Counted from the first letter of the stretch, positions 1-8,197 are shown. The stretch: DNA of 35,405 nucleotides from Chloroflexota bacterium (GCA_963170165.1 CAUJGQ010000052.1:1-35405), one strand, 5' to 3'. Notes: generated by a model not told the origin, from the letters alone. A program made the numbers and translations.

Positions 1-348
1 GTTCTTCGCCTGGTATCCCTGCACCGTGCCATCCCGATTCACGACGAAGGCAACGTTGAGCAGCCCGGCGGCGGACTGCCACTCCATGCCCATGATCACG
101 GCGACCTTGTTCCGTCGAGCGATGGCGCACACCTGATCGAGTGCCGCCTGCTGCCGTTGCTGGTCCGGCGGCGGCACCGGAAAGTCCTCCCCGCGCAGCC
201 CGGGGAGGTATGCCTCGGGGAAGCAGACGATTGCCACGCCCAGCGCGCTGGCCTGCTCTAGGAAGCGCTCGACGATCTGCAGCCGCTCCTCCATGGCAGC
301 AGGGTTACGCGCCGCCGCCAAGCCGATGCGTAGACCTTCCCCTGCCAT
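1..348 (-). CDS. Carbon-nitrogen hydrolase (nitrilase superfamily), N-terminal part
   Basis: The gene runs off the left edge, so only its first 116 residues are present. Members hydrolyse C-N bonds of nitriles, amides or carbamoyl compounds through a Glu-Lys-Cys triad. The sequence shows the N-terminal core (RIGLAAARNP, residues 7-16), the catalytic-Glu motif FPEAYLPG at about residues 43-50, and GYQAKN at the window edge, whose Lys (115) fits the second triad residue. The catalytic Cys would lie outside. The ATG at 348 has a strong upstream GGGAGGAG about 9 bases away. The next gene upstream on the same strand ends 231 bases away, so this gene probably has its own promoter. The substrate cannot be told from this fragment. 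Confidence 0.85.
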   Translation of the reverse strand, partial: MAGEGLRIGLAAARNPAAMEERLQIVERFLEQASALGVAIVCFPEAYLPGLRGEDFPVPPPDQQRQQAALDQVCAIARRNKVAVIMGMEWQSAAGLLNVAFVVNRDGTVQGYQAKN

Positions 349-532
349 TGGCCTGTACTCCTCCCTGCGCTCATCCCCGATGCCGTATTGTCGCAGCCTG
401 CTGCATCGCCGCCTAGGGAACCGGCGGTCAGGGAGCAGCCGGCGGATTTGCGCCACTGTCAGCAGCTTGGGGTACAGGGCACGGCCGCGCTCGATGCGTG
501 CGTGGCAGCCGGCAAAGCCGCGTGGCCCCTCT

Positions 533-544
533 CCCGCGTGCGGG
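533..544. repeat. GC hairpin in a C-rich/G-rich intergenic block (gap 349-579)
   Basis: The 231-base gap 349-579 holds no gene. Its middle carries CCCCTCTCCC followed by CCCGC-GT-GCGGG (533-544) and then a G-rich run (545-559), so one strand can fold back on the other. Such C-tract/G-tract blocks are common intergenic repeats in GC-rich genomes. It lies just 3' of the alcohol dehydrogenase stop and could end that transcript, but there is no T tract. Confidence 0.3.
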
Positions 545-579
545 CAGGGCGGTAGGGGGAGGGCCGCCGCCTCGTTCCC

Positions 580-1644
580 CTACAGCTCCAAGATGGCGCG
601 TCCGGCGATCTTCCCTTGCTCCAGCGCTGCGGTCGCCTCGTTGATCTGGTCGAGGGTGTACCGCGTGGTGACGAGGGCATTCAGGTCCAGCTGGCCTTCT
701 TTGAACCAGCGGACGAACATCGAGAAATCGCGGTCAGGAACGCAAGAGCCGCCGATGGAGCCGCGCAGCGTCTTCTCGCCGACCAACAGCTCTTGCATGG
801 TCGAGTGCGGGAAGTCCGCGCCGGTCATCGGTACGCCCACCAGCACGGCGGTGCCGCCGCAACGACCGCCCACGACCCCCATCCGCACGGAGGGACTGAT
901 CTGCTCCATCGTCTTCTTCACGCCGATGCAGTCAAAGGCGTAGTCTGCGCCGCCGCCGGTCAACTCCTTGACCCGCGCCACGGGGTCGCCCTCGGAGGCG
1001 TTCACGCCGATGGTTGCGCCGAACTTCCGTGCAAACTCCAGCTTCTCCGCCGAGAGGTCAACGGCGATGATCGGGTCCGCTCCCACCACGGCGGCAGCGG
1101 CGATGGCAGAGAGGCCCACGCCACCGACGCCAAAGACGGCGACGCTTTCCTTCTCCTTGACCTTGGCGGTGTGGTAGACCGCGCCAGCGCCGGTCATCAC
1201 CGCGCAGCCGATGATCGCCGTCACGTCCACTGGCACGTCATCCGGCATCTTCACGACATACTGCTCATCGGCAAGCGTCGTGTCTGCCCAGGTAAAGACG
1301 TTTTGCGAGCGGGCGACGCTGCCGTCTGGAAGCTCCAGCATGACCGGCTGAGGCGGCCTGCTCACGCGCTCGCGGTCGCGCGCTACCCAGGTAACCATCA
1401 CCCGGTCGCCCTCTTTGACGTGCGTCACCTCCCGGCCGGCCGCCAGCACCACACCGGTGGACTCGTGGCCGAGGATAACGGGGTTGGCGCGCTGGCGGTG
1501 CATCTGGTGTAGCTGCGAGTGGCAGACGCCGCTGGCGAACTGCTTCACCACCACCTGATGTGGCCCCGGCGCCGGTAGCTGGAGGTCCATGATGCGCAGC
1601 GGCGCCGGCTCGGCCGGCAGGACAGCAACACGGGCAGGAAACAT
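580..1644 (-). CDS. Zinc-type alcohol dehydrogenase (MDR superfamily)
   Basis: A 354-residue NAD(P)-dependent medium-chain dehydrogenase. The ATG at 1644 is chosen because GGAGGAGAGGAG lies just upstream; the open frame continues to 1746 but without a ribosome site. The catalytic zinc ligands are visible: GVCHS (C41), GHE (H60/E61) and a Cys in IIGCAVMTG. The Rossmann motif GVGGVG is followed by a VDLS turn, whose Asp suggests NAD preference. The order resembles class III/NDMA-type alcohol dehydrogenases. The odd point is the structural-zinc lobe: in place of the four-Cys loop there is a WVARDRERVSRPP segment with no cysteine. It is divergent from a CoA-transferase gene, which suggests a catabolic locus for an alcohol or aldehyde. 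The substrate is unknown. Confidence 0.88.
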   Translation of the reverse strand: MFPARVAVLPAEPAPLRIMDLQLPAPGPHQVVVKQFASGVCHSQLHQMHRQRANPVILGHESTGVVLAAGREVTHVKEGDRVMVTWVARDRERVSRPPQPVMLELPDGSVARSQNVFTWADTTLADEQYVVKMPDDVPVDVTAIIGCAVMTGAGAVYHTAKVKEKESVAVFGVGGVGLSAIAAAAVVGADPIIAVDLSAEKLEFARKFGATIGVNASEGDPVARVKELTGGGADYAFDCIGVKKTMEQISPSVRMGVVGGRCGGTAVLVGVPMTGADFPHSTMQELLVGEKTLRGSIGGSCVPDRDFSMFVRWFKEGQLDLNALVTTRYTLDQINEATAALEQGKIAGRAILEL

Positions 1645-1724
1645 CAGTAACTCCTCTCCTCCGTCTGGCGGGCATCGTACAGCACATGCACGCCATGCGA
1701 ACGGCCGCAACGTCAAACCGCTGA

Positions 1725-1732
1725 AGTATACT
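1725..1732. promoter_or_regulatory. Palindromic AGTATACT, possible -10 for both divergent genes
   Basis: AGTATACT is its own reverse complement, so both strands read TATACT, a good -10 hexamer. It lies in the 160-base gap between the alcohol dehydrogenase (minus, start 1644) and the CoA-transferase (plus, start 1805). No clear -35 box at 16-18 bases is visible on either strand; TTGGCA on the minus strand (1751-1756) is 18 bases from the palindrome and 20 from its hexamer. Transcription in the two directions could be mutually exclusive. Confidence 0.45.
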
Positions 1733-1804
1733 GCCCCCACCAACAAGGCGTGCCAACGCTCGTCCCCGCTGACCGCTGAACGCTATGCCGCTGAGGTGCT
1801 GCGC

Positions 1805-2995
1805 ATGGGCCCGCTCACAGGGATTCGGATTCTGGACTTCACCCGCTTTCAGCAGGGCACCTTTGCCACGGTGCTGCTGGCAGACCTGGGGGCGGACGTT
1901 TGGAAGGTCGAACAGCCGGGCGGTGACCCCGGCCGCACACTCGGCCGCCATCAGGACGGCTTCTCCTCCTACTTCGAGTCGCTTAACCGCAACAAGCGCT
2001 CACTGTGCCTGGACCTGACCAAGCCGGAGGGCCGCGAGGTCGTCCTACGGCTGGCGGCGCGCGCTGACGCGGTGGCGGAGAACTTCCGCCCCGGTACCAT
2101 GGACAAACTCGGCATCGGCTATGACGTGCTGTCGCGCGTCAATCCGGCGCTGGTGTTCGCATCCGCCTCGATGTTTGGCCCCAATGGCCCGCGCGGGCGC
2201 GACCCCGGCTACGACACTATCGCCCAGGCGGCGGGCGGGCTGATGATGTTCCACACACGTGACGGCGATACGCCCACCGGCGTCCAGGGCGGGCTGGCGG
2301 ACCAGACGGGCGGGACGATGCTGGCACACGCCATCCTCGCCGCGCTCATTCACCGGCTGCGCACCGGCGAGGGGCAGAAGGTTGATGTCTCCCTATACGG
2401 CTCACAGGTGGCGCTCCAGGGTATCCACGTGGCCCGGCAGTTGCACCACACACCGTTGCGACCTCCGGGCGAATCCTCCGGCGTGCTCAGCCACCGGGCG
2501 CTGTGTGGCGATGGTCGCTGGATCGCCTTTGGCTTCCTGGAGGCCAAGCACTTTCCCAAGCTGTGTGCCGGCCTGGAGCTGGACGAGCTGGCCATCGATC
2601 CGCGCTTCGCAACCTCGGCTGCCCGCGGCAAACATCACGGCGAGCTGGTGGAGCTGATCGACGCGCGCGTCATTACCCGCCCCGCCGCCGAGTGGATCGA
2701 GCGGCTACGCACTGCCGACTGTCCCTGCACCGTCATCCATGACTACGAGATGATCGCCGCCGACCCGCAGGCCCGCGCCAACGGCTACATTCATGAGGAA
2801 GAGCACCCCGTCTGGGGCCATGTTCGCACCCAGGGGCCGGTCGCCCTCCTCTCCAAGACTCCTGCGTCCGTCCGCTGCCATGCTCCCATCACTCCCGGTG
2901 ACCACACCGACGCAATCCTGCATGAAGGCGGCTTCACCGATGCCGAAGTAGCGGAACTCCGGGCCAAGGGAGTGGTCAGCGGGGGGCAGGCATGA
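1805..2995 (+). CDS. CaiB/BaiF CoA-transferase family protein (class III)
   Basis: A 396-residue class III CoA-transferase, which moves CoA between carboxylic acids through an aspartyl-CoA intermediate. The N-terminal motif (LTGIRILDFTRFQQG) is followed by LADLGADVWKVEQPGGD, NRNKRSLCLDL and AENFRPGTMDKLGIGY, all family hallmarks. The catalytic Asp is D137 in RDPGYDTIAQAAGG. The length is normal. The ATG at 1805 with GAGGTG 8 bases upstream is preferred; the frame is open upstream to 1589 but that part overlaps the divergent promoter region. The stop overlaps the next ATG (ATGA, 2992-2995), so the two are translationally coupled. Donor and acceptor acids cannot be read from the sequence. Confidence 0.92.
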   Translation: MGPLTGIRILDFTRFQQGTFATVLLADLGADVWKVEQPGGDPGRTLGRHQDGFSSYFESLNRNKRSLCLDLTKPEGREVVLRLAARADAVAENFRPGTMDKLGIGYDVLSRVNPALVFASASMFGPNGPRGRDPGYDTIAQAAGGLMMFHTRDGDTPTGVQGGLADQTGGTMLAHAILAALIHRLRTGEGQKVDVSLYGSQVALQGIHVARQLHHTPLRPPGESSGVLSHRALCGDGRWIAFGFLEAKHFPKLCAGLELDELAIDPRFATSAARGKHHGELVELIDARVITRPAAEWIERLRTADCPCTVIHDYEMIAADPQARANGYIHEEEHPVWGHVRTQGPVALLSKTPASVRCHAPITPGDHTDAILHEGGFTDAEVAELRAKGVVSGGQA

Positions 2996-3849
2996 CCGCC
3001 GAGCTGGCCGCCGCGGTCACCGCGCAGTGCGCGGTGATCGCCCCGCTCTCCGAGACGGATCTTGAACGGCCCTGGGCGTGGCGCGCCTACGATGACGAAG
3101 GCGTGCGCTTCTCCTGCTTCCGCGTGCTGGAGGAGCTGCGCATGCTGGCGGTGCACATTGCAGACGGCCGCGCCCGCGCCGGGACGTTGCCGAGCCAGGC
3201 ACAGCGCATCCTCGCCCGCTACCATGTCGCCTTCCGTGAACTGGAAGGGCTGCTGTTGCTGGTGGGCGACGACCTGGCTGCCTGGCCTCCAGGCGCCGGC
3301 CAGTGGCCGCTGCCAGCCGTGCTGTCTCACATCACCTCGGCGGCCGCAGGGTTCTTTGCGGTCATCAGCGACGCCCAGCGCCGGCACCGTGCCGGTGAGC
3401 CGGGACCGGTGCGCTTCGACGGCACGGCACTGACGGCGTTCTACGGCGAGGATCTGGCCCGTTTCACCGACCTGGAGCGTGCGCCGCTCAGCGCCGTCCT
3501 GGCCGCGCTGCGCGGGCTGCACGGCCGGGTGGTGGACGGGCTGTCTGGTATCACCGATGCTGAGCTCGCGGTACCCTCGATCTGGTGGGAAGGGGAGCCG
3601 ATGCCGGCGCGCTTTCGCCTGCACCGGTTTGAGTCGCACCTGCGTCAGCACATGATTCAGGCAGAGCGGACGCTCGAAGCGGTAGCGGGGGCGCCGAGTG
3701 AGGCCCGGCGGCTGGCGCGGATGCTGCTAGCCGCGCTCGGTGATGCAGAAGGGGCCGCGCTCGGCGCGCCTGACCAGAGCGCCGCCGGCGAGACCGCGGC
3801 CGCCATCCGCGACCTCACGGCCGGCGTGCGCGCCGCGCTGTATGGCTAG
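2992..3849 (+). CDS. DinB-like metalloprotein
   Basis: A 285-residue protein with a DinB-superfamily four-helix bundle. The three-histidine metal site typical of the fold can be placed at H113 (LSHITS) and at H216/H220 in RFESHLRQHMIQAE. Members of this family act as thiol-dependent transferases, hydrolases or maleylpyruvate-isomerase-like enzymes, and many are uncharacterised. There is an extra helical N-terminal segment (residues 1-60) and an Ala-rich C-terminal tail. It overlaps the CoA-transferase stop by four bases and has no independent ribosome site, so it should be made in proportion to the transferase and may act in the same pathway. The exact reaction is unknown. Confidence 0.75.
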   Translation: MTAELAAAVTAQCAVIAPLSETDLERPWAWRAYDDEGVRFSCFRVLEELRMLAVHIADGRARAGTLPSQAQRILARYHVAFRELEGLLLLVGDDLAAWPPGAGQWPLPAVLSHITSAAAGFFAVISDAQRRHRAGEPGPVRFDGTALTAFYGEDLARFTDLERAPLSAVLAALRGLHGRVVDGLSGITDAELAVPSIWWEGEPMPARFRLHRFESHLRQHMIQAERTLEAVAGAPSEARRLARMLLAALGDAEGAALGAPDQSAAGETAAAIRDLTAGVRAALYG

Positions 3850-3864
3850 GGCCGGTTTCCGGCC
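3850..3864. terminator. Short GC hairpin between convergent genes
   Basis: GGCCGG-TTT-CCGGCC forms a perfect 6-pair stem with a 3-base loop right after the DinB-like gene and 25 bases before the end of the convergent PAP2 gene. No T tract follows on either strand, so intrinsic termination is only a possibility. Confidence 0.4.
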
Positions 3865-3888
3865 GGCATCGTGTCGCACGCGACCCGG

Positions 3889-5658
3889 CTAACCCTCTGA
3901 CTCCTCCGCCGGCAGCGGGCCCGCGGCATCGGGCTCTGGTTCAGGTTCGGATGGGGGTTCCGGCTCTGGCGCCAGCGTAGCGGGTTGCTCAACCGGCGGT
4001 GGCAGCAGGCTGGCCAGATCGTCTCCCCATGGCGCGGGAGCGAACGCCGGTTGCACCGGTGGCGGCGCGTCCGGCTCCGGCTCGGGAGCGGGCTCCGGTG
4101 GTGGCGCGACGTCTTCGGCCGGTGGCGACACGATCACCAGATCCGCCAGCGCATCCACCGCCTGCGCTGCCGTCTCGACGTCGGCAACCTCCGCCAGCGT
4201 GATGATCAGCAGATAGCGATGCCCCACGGGCAACCCCGCCTCGACGATGGCAGCGGCAGGCTGCCCAGCCCGCAGCGCGTAATACTCCACGTCCGGGCGT
4301 GGCCGCCCGAGCGGCGCCAGCCGTACCGGGGCGCGCGCTGCCAGCCCGGCTACCCGCTCGGCTTCCGGCGCGGCAAACGACACGTTGGCCGACAGTGAGT
4401 AGCAGGCAGTCTCATCGAGGTCGTACAGGAAGGCGGCGTACTTGCCGGATACGGGCAGCAGATAGGTGCCCGCCGTCAGGCTGGTGGCGGACCCCAGCGC
4501 GCAGGGCACGGGCTGCAGCGGCGCTTCACGGCCGGCGTGCACCTGCAACCCCGGCACCACCGGCCCTGCCTCCGTCGCCGGACGTCCGGGCCGCAGTGAG
4601 AACAGGATGACGGCAAGCGACAACGCCGCCACCGCCGGCAGGGCGGCATTGCCCGCCACCCGCCACGGACGTCCCAGCCGCGGCGCCGGGAACGACACCC
4701 GTGGTAGCCGCACCGCCAGCATGTCCGGCGCCAGCCACACCATCGCATAGGCCAGCAGCGCGACGAGATAGCCGGCCAGCACGTCGACTACCCAGTGCTC
4801 GCCCAGGTAGACGAGATTGAAGCCCATCGTGAGCGGATACAGGAGCGACGGCGCTGCCCGCCACCCCCACAGCCGTATCAGTACCAGGGCGAGCAACAGC
4901 GGCAGCGCTGCGTGGAGCGACGGCATGGCCGCCACCGGGTTGGCGTTCATGTGGTTGTAGGCCAGCCCGATGGGGGCGGAGGAGGGCAACCGCAGCACGG
5001 TCTCAATCGCGACCCGATGCACCGGCTCGATCACCCCTTGCAGGCCGGCCATCCACGGTGGCGCCGTCGGGTACAGCGCATACCCCACAAATCCCAGGTA
5101 GAACAGCGCCATCACCGACGCCAGATAGCGCCAGTACATCCGCCGCCCAGCTGCCGTCCAGATCACCATGCCCGTCGCCACCGGCAGCACAAAATGAAAG
5201 GCGTGCTGGACGGTGCCAAACCAGTCGTACCAGCTGGCACGCGAGGAGGTGAACAACCGGTCCTGCAACCAGAGCGTAGGCACGGCCCCGCCGAATAGCC
5301 AGCGGTCGGCGTTGATCGGCGCAGAGACGTGCACCGGCCGCCCCAGCTCATCGGCGATACCGGCCGTCGCCTGCCAGGAAAGCACGAGCAGCAGGAACGG
5401 GCCCCAGTCCAGCACGAACGGCCAGCCCCGGCCCAGCGCGATGGCAACCAGGAGCAGCGGCGGGATGAGATAGTCAGGCGTCGGCCAGCCACCGTGCGTC
5501 AGCAGGTAGGCGGACATGCCGGCGAGGTAGACCAGTGCCGCGAACACCGCCAGCGCCCGCACCGCCGCCTGCGCAGCAACCGCCCGCCGGACCGCCGGCA
5601 CGGGGCGGGCAGTCCGGGAGAGCGGCGTGTACGGTGGCCGGTTGATGCGCCGGGCCAT
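3889..5658 (-). CDS. PAP2/Aur1-like membrane phosphatase or phosphotransferase with C-terminal extension
   Basis: A 589-residue protein. Residues 35-310 hold several membrane helices and the PAP2 active site of the Aur1/inositolphosphotransferase type: YPTAPPWMA (196-204), AMPSLHAA (244-251, H249) and GEHWVVDVLAGY (286-297, H288 and D292). Family members hydrolyse or transfer phosphate/phosphoalcohol groups on lipids at the outer membrane face. A further hydrophobic helix (about 336-355) leads to an extra domain at about 365-510 with two cysteines (C386, C419). A tail of about 80 residues then follows, made almost entirely of Pro, Glu, Ala and Asp. Plain PAP2 proteins lack this part, so it is probably an extracytoplasmic sensing or wall-contact module; that is inference. 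The ATG at 5658 has only a weak GGTGAG upstream. Confidence 0.82.
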   Translation of the reverse strand: MARRINRPPYTPLSRTARPVPAVRRAVAAQAAVRALAVFAALVYLAGMSAYLLTHGGWPTPDYLIPPLLLVAIALGRGWPFVLDWGPFLLLVLSWQATAGIADELGRPVHVSAPINADRWLFGGAVPTLWLQDRLFTSSRASWYDWFGTVQHAFHFVLPVATGMVIWTAAGRRMYWRYLASVMALFYLGFVGYALYPTAPPWMAGLQGVIEPVHRVAIETVLRLPSSAPIGLAYNHMNANPVAAMPSLHAALPLLLALVLIRLWGWRAAPSLLYPLTMGFNLVYLGEHWVVDVLAGYLVALLAYAMVWLAPDMLAVRLPRVSFPAPRLGRPWRVAGNAALPAVAALSLAVILFSLRPGRPATEAGPVVPGLQVHAGREAPLQPVPCALGSATSLTAGTYLLPVSGKYAAFLYDLDETACYSLSANVSFAAPEAERVAGLAARAPVRLAPLGRPRPDVEYYALRAGQPAAAIVEAGLPVGHRYLLIITLAEVADVETAAQAVDALADLVIVSPPAEDVAPPPEPAPEPEPDAPPPVQPAFAPAPWGDDLASLLPPPVEQPATLAPEPEPPSEPEPEPDAAGPLPAEESEG

Positions 5659-5679
5659 AACTCACCATCGCGGGCAGGG

Positions 5680-5687
5680 TGACGTCA
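5680..5687. promoter_or_regulatory. TGACGTCA palindrome upstream of the PAP2 gene
   Basis: TGACGTCA lies inside a 10-base perfect palindrome (5679-5688, GTGACGTCAC) 22 bases before the minus-strand ATG at 5658. A second TGACGTCA is found at 6023-6030, just before the next minus-strand gene. Repeated 8-base palindromes in two neighbouring leaders suggest a shared operator; the regulator is unknown. Confidence 0.35.
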
Positions 5688-5790
5688 CATCACGGGCGTA
5701 CGCCGAGCATACGCCTGGGGCGTCCGGCGTTCATCACCGATCCGGTAACGATCCCAATGTCCCCAACGGATGTCTGAAGAATGAACGGTG

Positions 5791-6009
5791 TTAGCCCAGC
5801 AACGGTCCGCCCCGGTCGACGATGTCACCGGCCACGCTCACCACGGTGGGCCGTTCCTCACAGTAGCCACTGAACTCGCACTTGCCGAAGTAGAACACCT
5901 GCTTCTCTTTGTCGAACTCCACCGTCCAGGAGCCGATCAGCGGCGTCCCCGGCGTTTCCAGTTGCTGGCGAATGATCTCGGCGAGCGCGGCGAGTTGTTC
6001 CTTACCCAC
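5791..6009 (-). CDS. Small conserved-looking protein of unknown function
   Basis: A 72-residue protein starting at GTG (6009), with AGGGGG 8-9 bases upstream. It has a helical N-terminus (residues 2-18) followed by a beta-rich part, [21 protein letters not shown], with two cysteines spaced C44-x5-C50. It reads like a real compact alpha-beta protein, with balanced charge and aromatic residues rather than the Arg/Pro/Ala excess of shadow frames. I do not recognise the family. It lies between the PAP2 gene and the divergent ruvB. Confidence 0.6.
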   Translation of the reverse strand: MGKEQLAALAEIIRQQLETPGTPLIGSWTVEFDKEKQVFYFGKCEFSGYCEERPTVVSVAGDIVDRGGPLLG

Positions 6010-6022
6010 AGGCGGGGCCCCC

Positions 6023-6030
6023 TGACGTCA
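6023..6030. promoter_or_regulatory. Second TGACGTCA palindrome
   Basis: A perfect 8-base palindrome 14 bases before the GTG of the small gene at 6009, in the divergent interval with ruvB. It is identical to the element at 5680-5687. At this distance it would overlap the transcript start of the minus-strand gene, as repressor operators do. Confidence 0.35.
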
Positions 6031-6094
6031 GATCGTGCTTACCCAAGTATAGCGGGCGAACGGTCCGGCCGTGTCGCCGGCGGTGGCACTGGGG

Positions 6095-6100
6095 TATACT
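6095..6100 (+). promoter_or_regulatory. -10 element TATACT of ruvB
   Basis: GGGGTATACT stands 34 bases before the GTG at 6135. TATACT matches five of six consensus bases. No good -35 hexamer lies 16-18 bases upstream, so this promoter relies on the -10 region or on an activator. Confidence 0.5.
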
Positions 6101-6134
6101 ATGGCCAAGAACAAACGTACTAGACAGAACCGGC

Positions 6135-7190
6135 GTGACGCCTGTGAATGACCGCTTGATCTCCTCCGGCGAACTCCCCGGCGAGGCCGAAGAGCCGGCG
6201 CTGCGCCCGCGGCGGCTGGCGGACTACATCGGCCAGGACAAGGTCAAAGACAACCTCACCATCGCCATCCGCGCCGCCCAGGCCCGCAGCGAGTCGCTCG
6301 ATCACGTCCTTCTCCACGGCCCGCCGGGGATCGGCAAGACGACGCTCAGTAATATCATCGCTCACGAGATGGGCGTCTCCATCCGCATGACCGCCGGCCC
6401 GGCTATTGAGCGCGCCGGCGATCTCGCCCAGATCCTCACCGGCCTGCAAAAGGATGACGTACTCTTCATCGACGAGATCCACCGGCTACCGCGGGTGGTC
6501 GAGGAAGTGCTGTACACGGCGATGGAAGACTTCGCCATCGACATCGTGCTCGGCAGAGGACCGGGATCGCGTAGTCTGCGGCTGCAGCTGCCACGCTTCA
6601 CCCTCGTCGGCGCCACCACCCGCTATGCGCTGCTCACCGCGCCGCTGCGCGATCGCTTTGGCATCACCCAGCGGCTGGATTACTACGACCAAACGGCGCT
6701 GGAAACGATTGTCACCCGCAACGCCGCCCTACTCGGCGCCGCGGTCGATGCCGCCGGTGCGTCTGAGATCGCCCGCCGCTCCCGTGGCACGCCGCGCGTT
6801 GCCAACCGGCTGCTGCGCCGTGTGCGCGACTACGCTCAGGTGCTGGCAGGTGGCGCCATCTCCCGTGACTCTGCCCGCGCCGCCCTTGCCCGGCTGGAAG
6901 TGGATGAACTGGGGCTGGATGAGATGGACCGCACGATCCTGCGCGCCATCATCCAGAAGTTCGACGGCGGCCCCGTCGGACTGGAAACGCTATCGGCGTC
7001 GGTATCGGAGGAGACGGACACGGTAATGGACGTGTACGAGCCGTATCTACTACAGCTTGGCTTCCTCAACCGCACGCCCCGCGGGCGCATCGCCACCCGC
7101 CGGGCATACGCCCATCTCGGCATCTCCTACCCGGAGCGCCGCGACACTCCCGAGCCCGCGCAGCTTGGCCTGTGGCAAGAGGATAGCTAA
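6135..7190 (+). CDS. ruvB: Holliday junction branch-migration helicase RuvB
   Basis: A 351-residue AAA+ motor which, with RuvA, drives branch migration of Holliday junctions in recombinational repair. Walker A is GPPGIGKT (62-69) and Walker B is DEIH (113-116). The RuvB signature [18 protein letters not shown] (159-176) holds the arginine finger. The sensor-2/lid motif [18 protein letters not shown] and the C-terminal winged-helix part ([19 protein letters not shown]) are complete. ruvA and ruvC are not adjacent. The start is GTG at 6135 or GTG at 6144 (MNDRLISSG, closer to the usual family start); neither has a clear Shine-Dalgarno. The convergent response-regulator gene ends only 7 bases after the stop. 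Confidence 0.97.
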   Translation: MTPVNDRLISSGELPGEAEEPALRPRRLADYIGQDKVKDNLTIAIRAAQARSESLDHVLLHGPPGIGKTTLSNIIAHEMGVSIRMTAGPAIERAGDLAQILTGLQKDDVLFIDEIHRLPRVVEEVLYTAMEDFAIDIVLGRGPGSRSLRLQLPRFTLVGATTRYALLTAPLRDRFGITQRLDYYDQTALETIVTRNAALLGAAVDAAGASEIARRSRGTPRVANRLLRRVRDYAQVLAGGAISRDSARAALARLEVDELGLDEMDRTILRAIIQKFDGGPVGLETLSASVSEETDTVMDVYEPYLLQLGFLNRTPRGRIATRRAYAHLGISYPERRDTPEPAQLGLWQEDS

Positions 7191-7197
7191 AGCCCGC

Positions 7198-7641
7198 TTA
7201 CTCCTCGCCCGGATCCAGCAGACGGGCAGCAACGTCCAGCACCTGGTCGATGTCGAACGGCTTCGTGATCACCCCAGCCGCGCCGGCCTGCCGGGCACGA
7301 CGCCGGGCGCCGGCATCGGCGGTCAGCAGCACCACCGGCACCAGGCTGCCGCGGGCACGCAGTGCCGCCAGCACATCCCAACCCGACAGCCCCGGCAACG
7401 TCACGTCCAGAAAGAGCGCCGCCGGCGGGTCCACCTCACACAGGTCCAGCGCGTCATCACCGTCAATCACCGCGCGCACGGCATATCCGGCACTGGCCAG
7501 CAGCGCCTCGAGTAAGCGGCGGATCGCCGGATCATCCTCAACAACGAGGGCATAGCCGTCGACGGGGATGGTCGATGCTCCCGGGTGCGCGGCCGTCTGC
7601 TGACGTCGCACCGTCAGATCCCATTCAGCCATATGCACCAT
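7198..7641 (-). CDS. Single-domain response regulator (CheY-like receiver)
   Basis: A 147-residue protein: about 28 unstructured residues and then one receiver domain with no output domain. The acidic pocket is VVEDD (33-37), the phospho-acceptor is D79 in LFLDVTLPG, T107 lies in LLTADA and K127 in ITKPF, so all signature residues are intact. Such proteins act through protein-protein contacts, for example as phospho-shuttles or diguanylate-signalling adaptors. No histidine kinase is nearby, so it is an orphan here. The start could also be the ATG at 7632 (MAEWDL); neither has a good ribosome site. On the minus strand TTGACC at 7683-7678 could serve as a -35 box. Confidence 0.85.
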   Translation of the reverse strand: MVHMAEWDLTVRRQQTAAHPGASTIPVDGYALVVEDDPAIRRLLEALLASAGYAVRAVIDGDDALDLCEVDPPAALFLDVTLPGLSGWDVLAALRARGSLVPVVLLTADAGARRRARQAGAAGVITKPFDIDQVLDVAARLLDPGEE

Positions 7642-7724
7642 CGTGCGACGGGAACGGTATCAAACGGCCGCCGAACGGGTCAATTTTCCCGGCCCGGGAG
7701 GGGCGCCAGCGCTCTGCCACGCCG

Positions 7725-8039
7725 TTAGGCCGGCACGTCGCTACCCCGACCGCCGCCTCGGGGAGCGGCCGGCGCGGCCTCGCGACGGACGGCATCGAAC
7801 ACGTTCTGCTGGAACCCAACCGAGGCGAAGTTGAGCGAGAACATCGCCGCCGGCTGCGACCCAAACCCCTGGTAGTAGCCCTGCACATCCGGCTCGCCGG
7901 CCGCTGCCGCCCGCTGCACCATCGTCCACAGCAGCGCCGCTTCGTCCTCAGGCAATGTCGCACCCCACGCGGCGAGCTTCTGCGCATAGGACACGACGGC
8001 GGCATCCATCCCGTCCGCGGCCACATGATCGTTCGCCAT
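7725..8039 (-). CDS. Small protein of unknown function
   Basis: A 104-residue protein starting at ATG 8039 with AGGGGG about 7 bases upstream, a good ribosome site. The first 80 residues read as amphipathic helices (VVSYAQKLAAWGATL, EAALLWTMVQRAAAA) followed by a Phe/Gln/Gly-rich stretch (YYQGFGSQPAAMFSLNF) and a basic Gly/Pro tail. No transmembrane helix or Cys is seen. I do not recognise a family. It lies between the response regulator and csbD, all on the minus strand but with separate gaps. Confidence 0.55.
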   Translation of the reverse strand: MANDHVAADGMDAAVVSYAQKLAAWGATLPEDEAALLWTMVQRAAAAGEPDVQGYYQGFGSQPAAMFSLNFASVGFQQNVFDAVRREAAPAAPRGGGRGSDVPA

Positions 8040-8122
8040 GCTCTACCCCCTGCGCTCTGCCGCTCCTGGCCATCCACGCCACAGCGGCGAGGTTCACCAG
8101 GAGCCGGCCGAGAAACAGCGGT

Positions 8123-8128
8123 AGCATA
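8123..8128 (-). promoter_or_regulatory. Possible -10 TATGCT for the 104-residue protein gene
   Basis: On the minus strand TGCTATGCT reads as an extended -10 (TGN plus TATGCT), about 85 bases before the ATG at 8039. The -35 region is poor. Confidence 0.35.
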
Positions 8129-8197
8129 GCATGCACACTGGCGCCGCGAACGTCACCGATCGGACAGATCGGGGCCGTATTTTAACAACACGCAATT

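Noticed and set aside
6101-6151. 16-codon upstream ORF before ruvB (ATG directly after TATACT)
   Set aside because: Transcription from that -10 would begin about 7 bases later, so the ATG would not be in the mRNA; no other promoter is evident.
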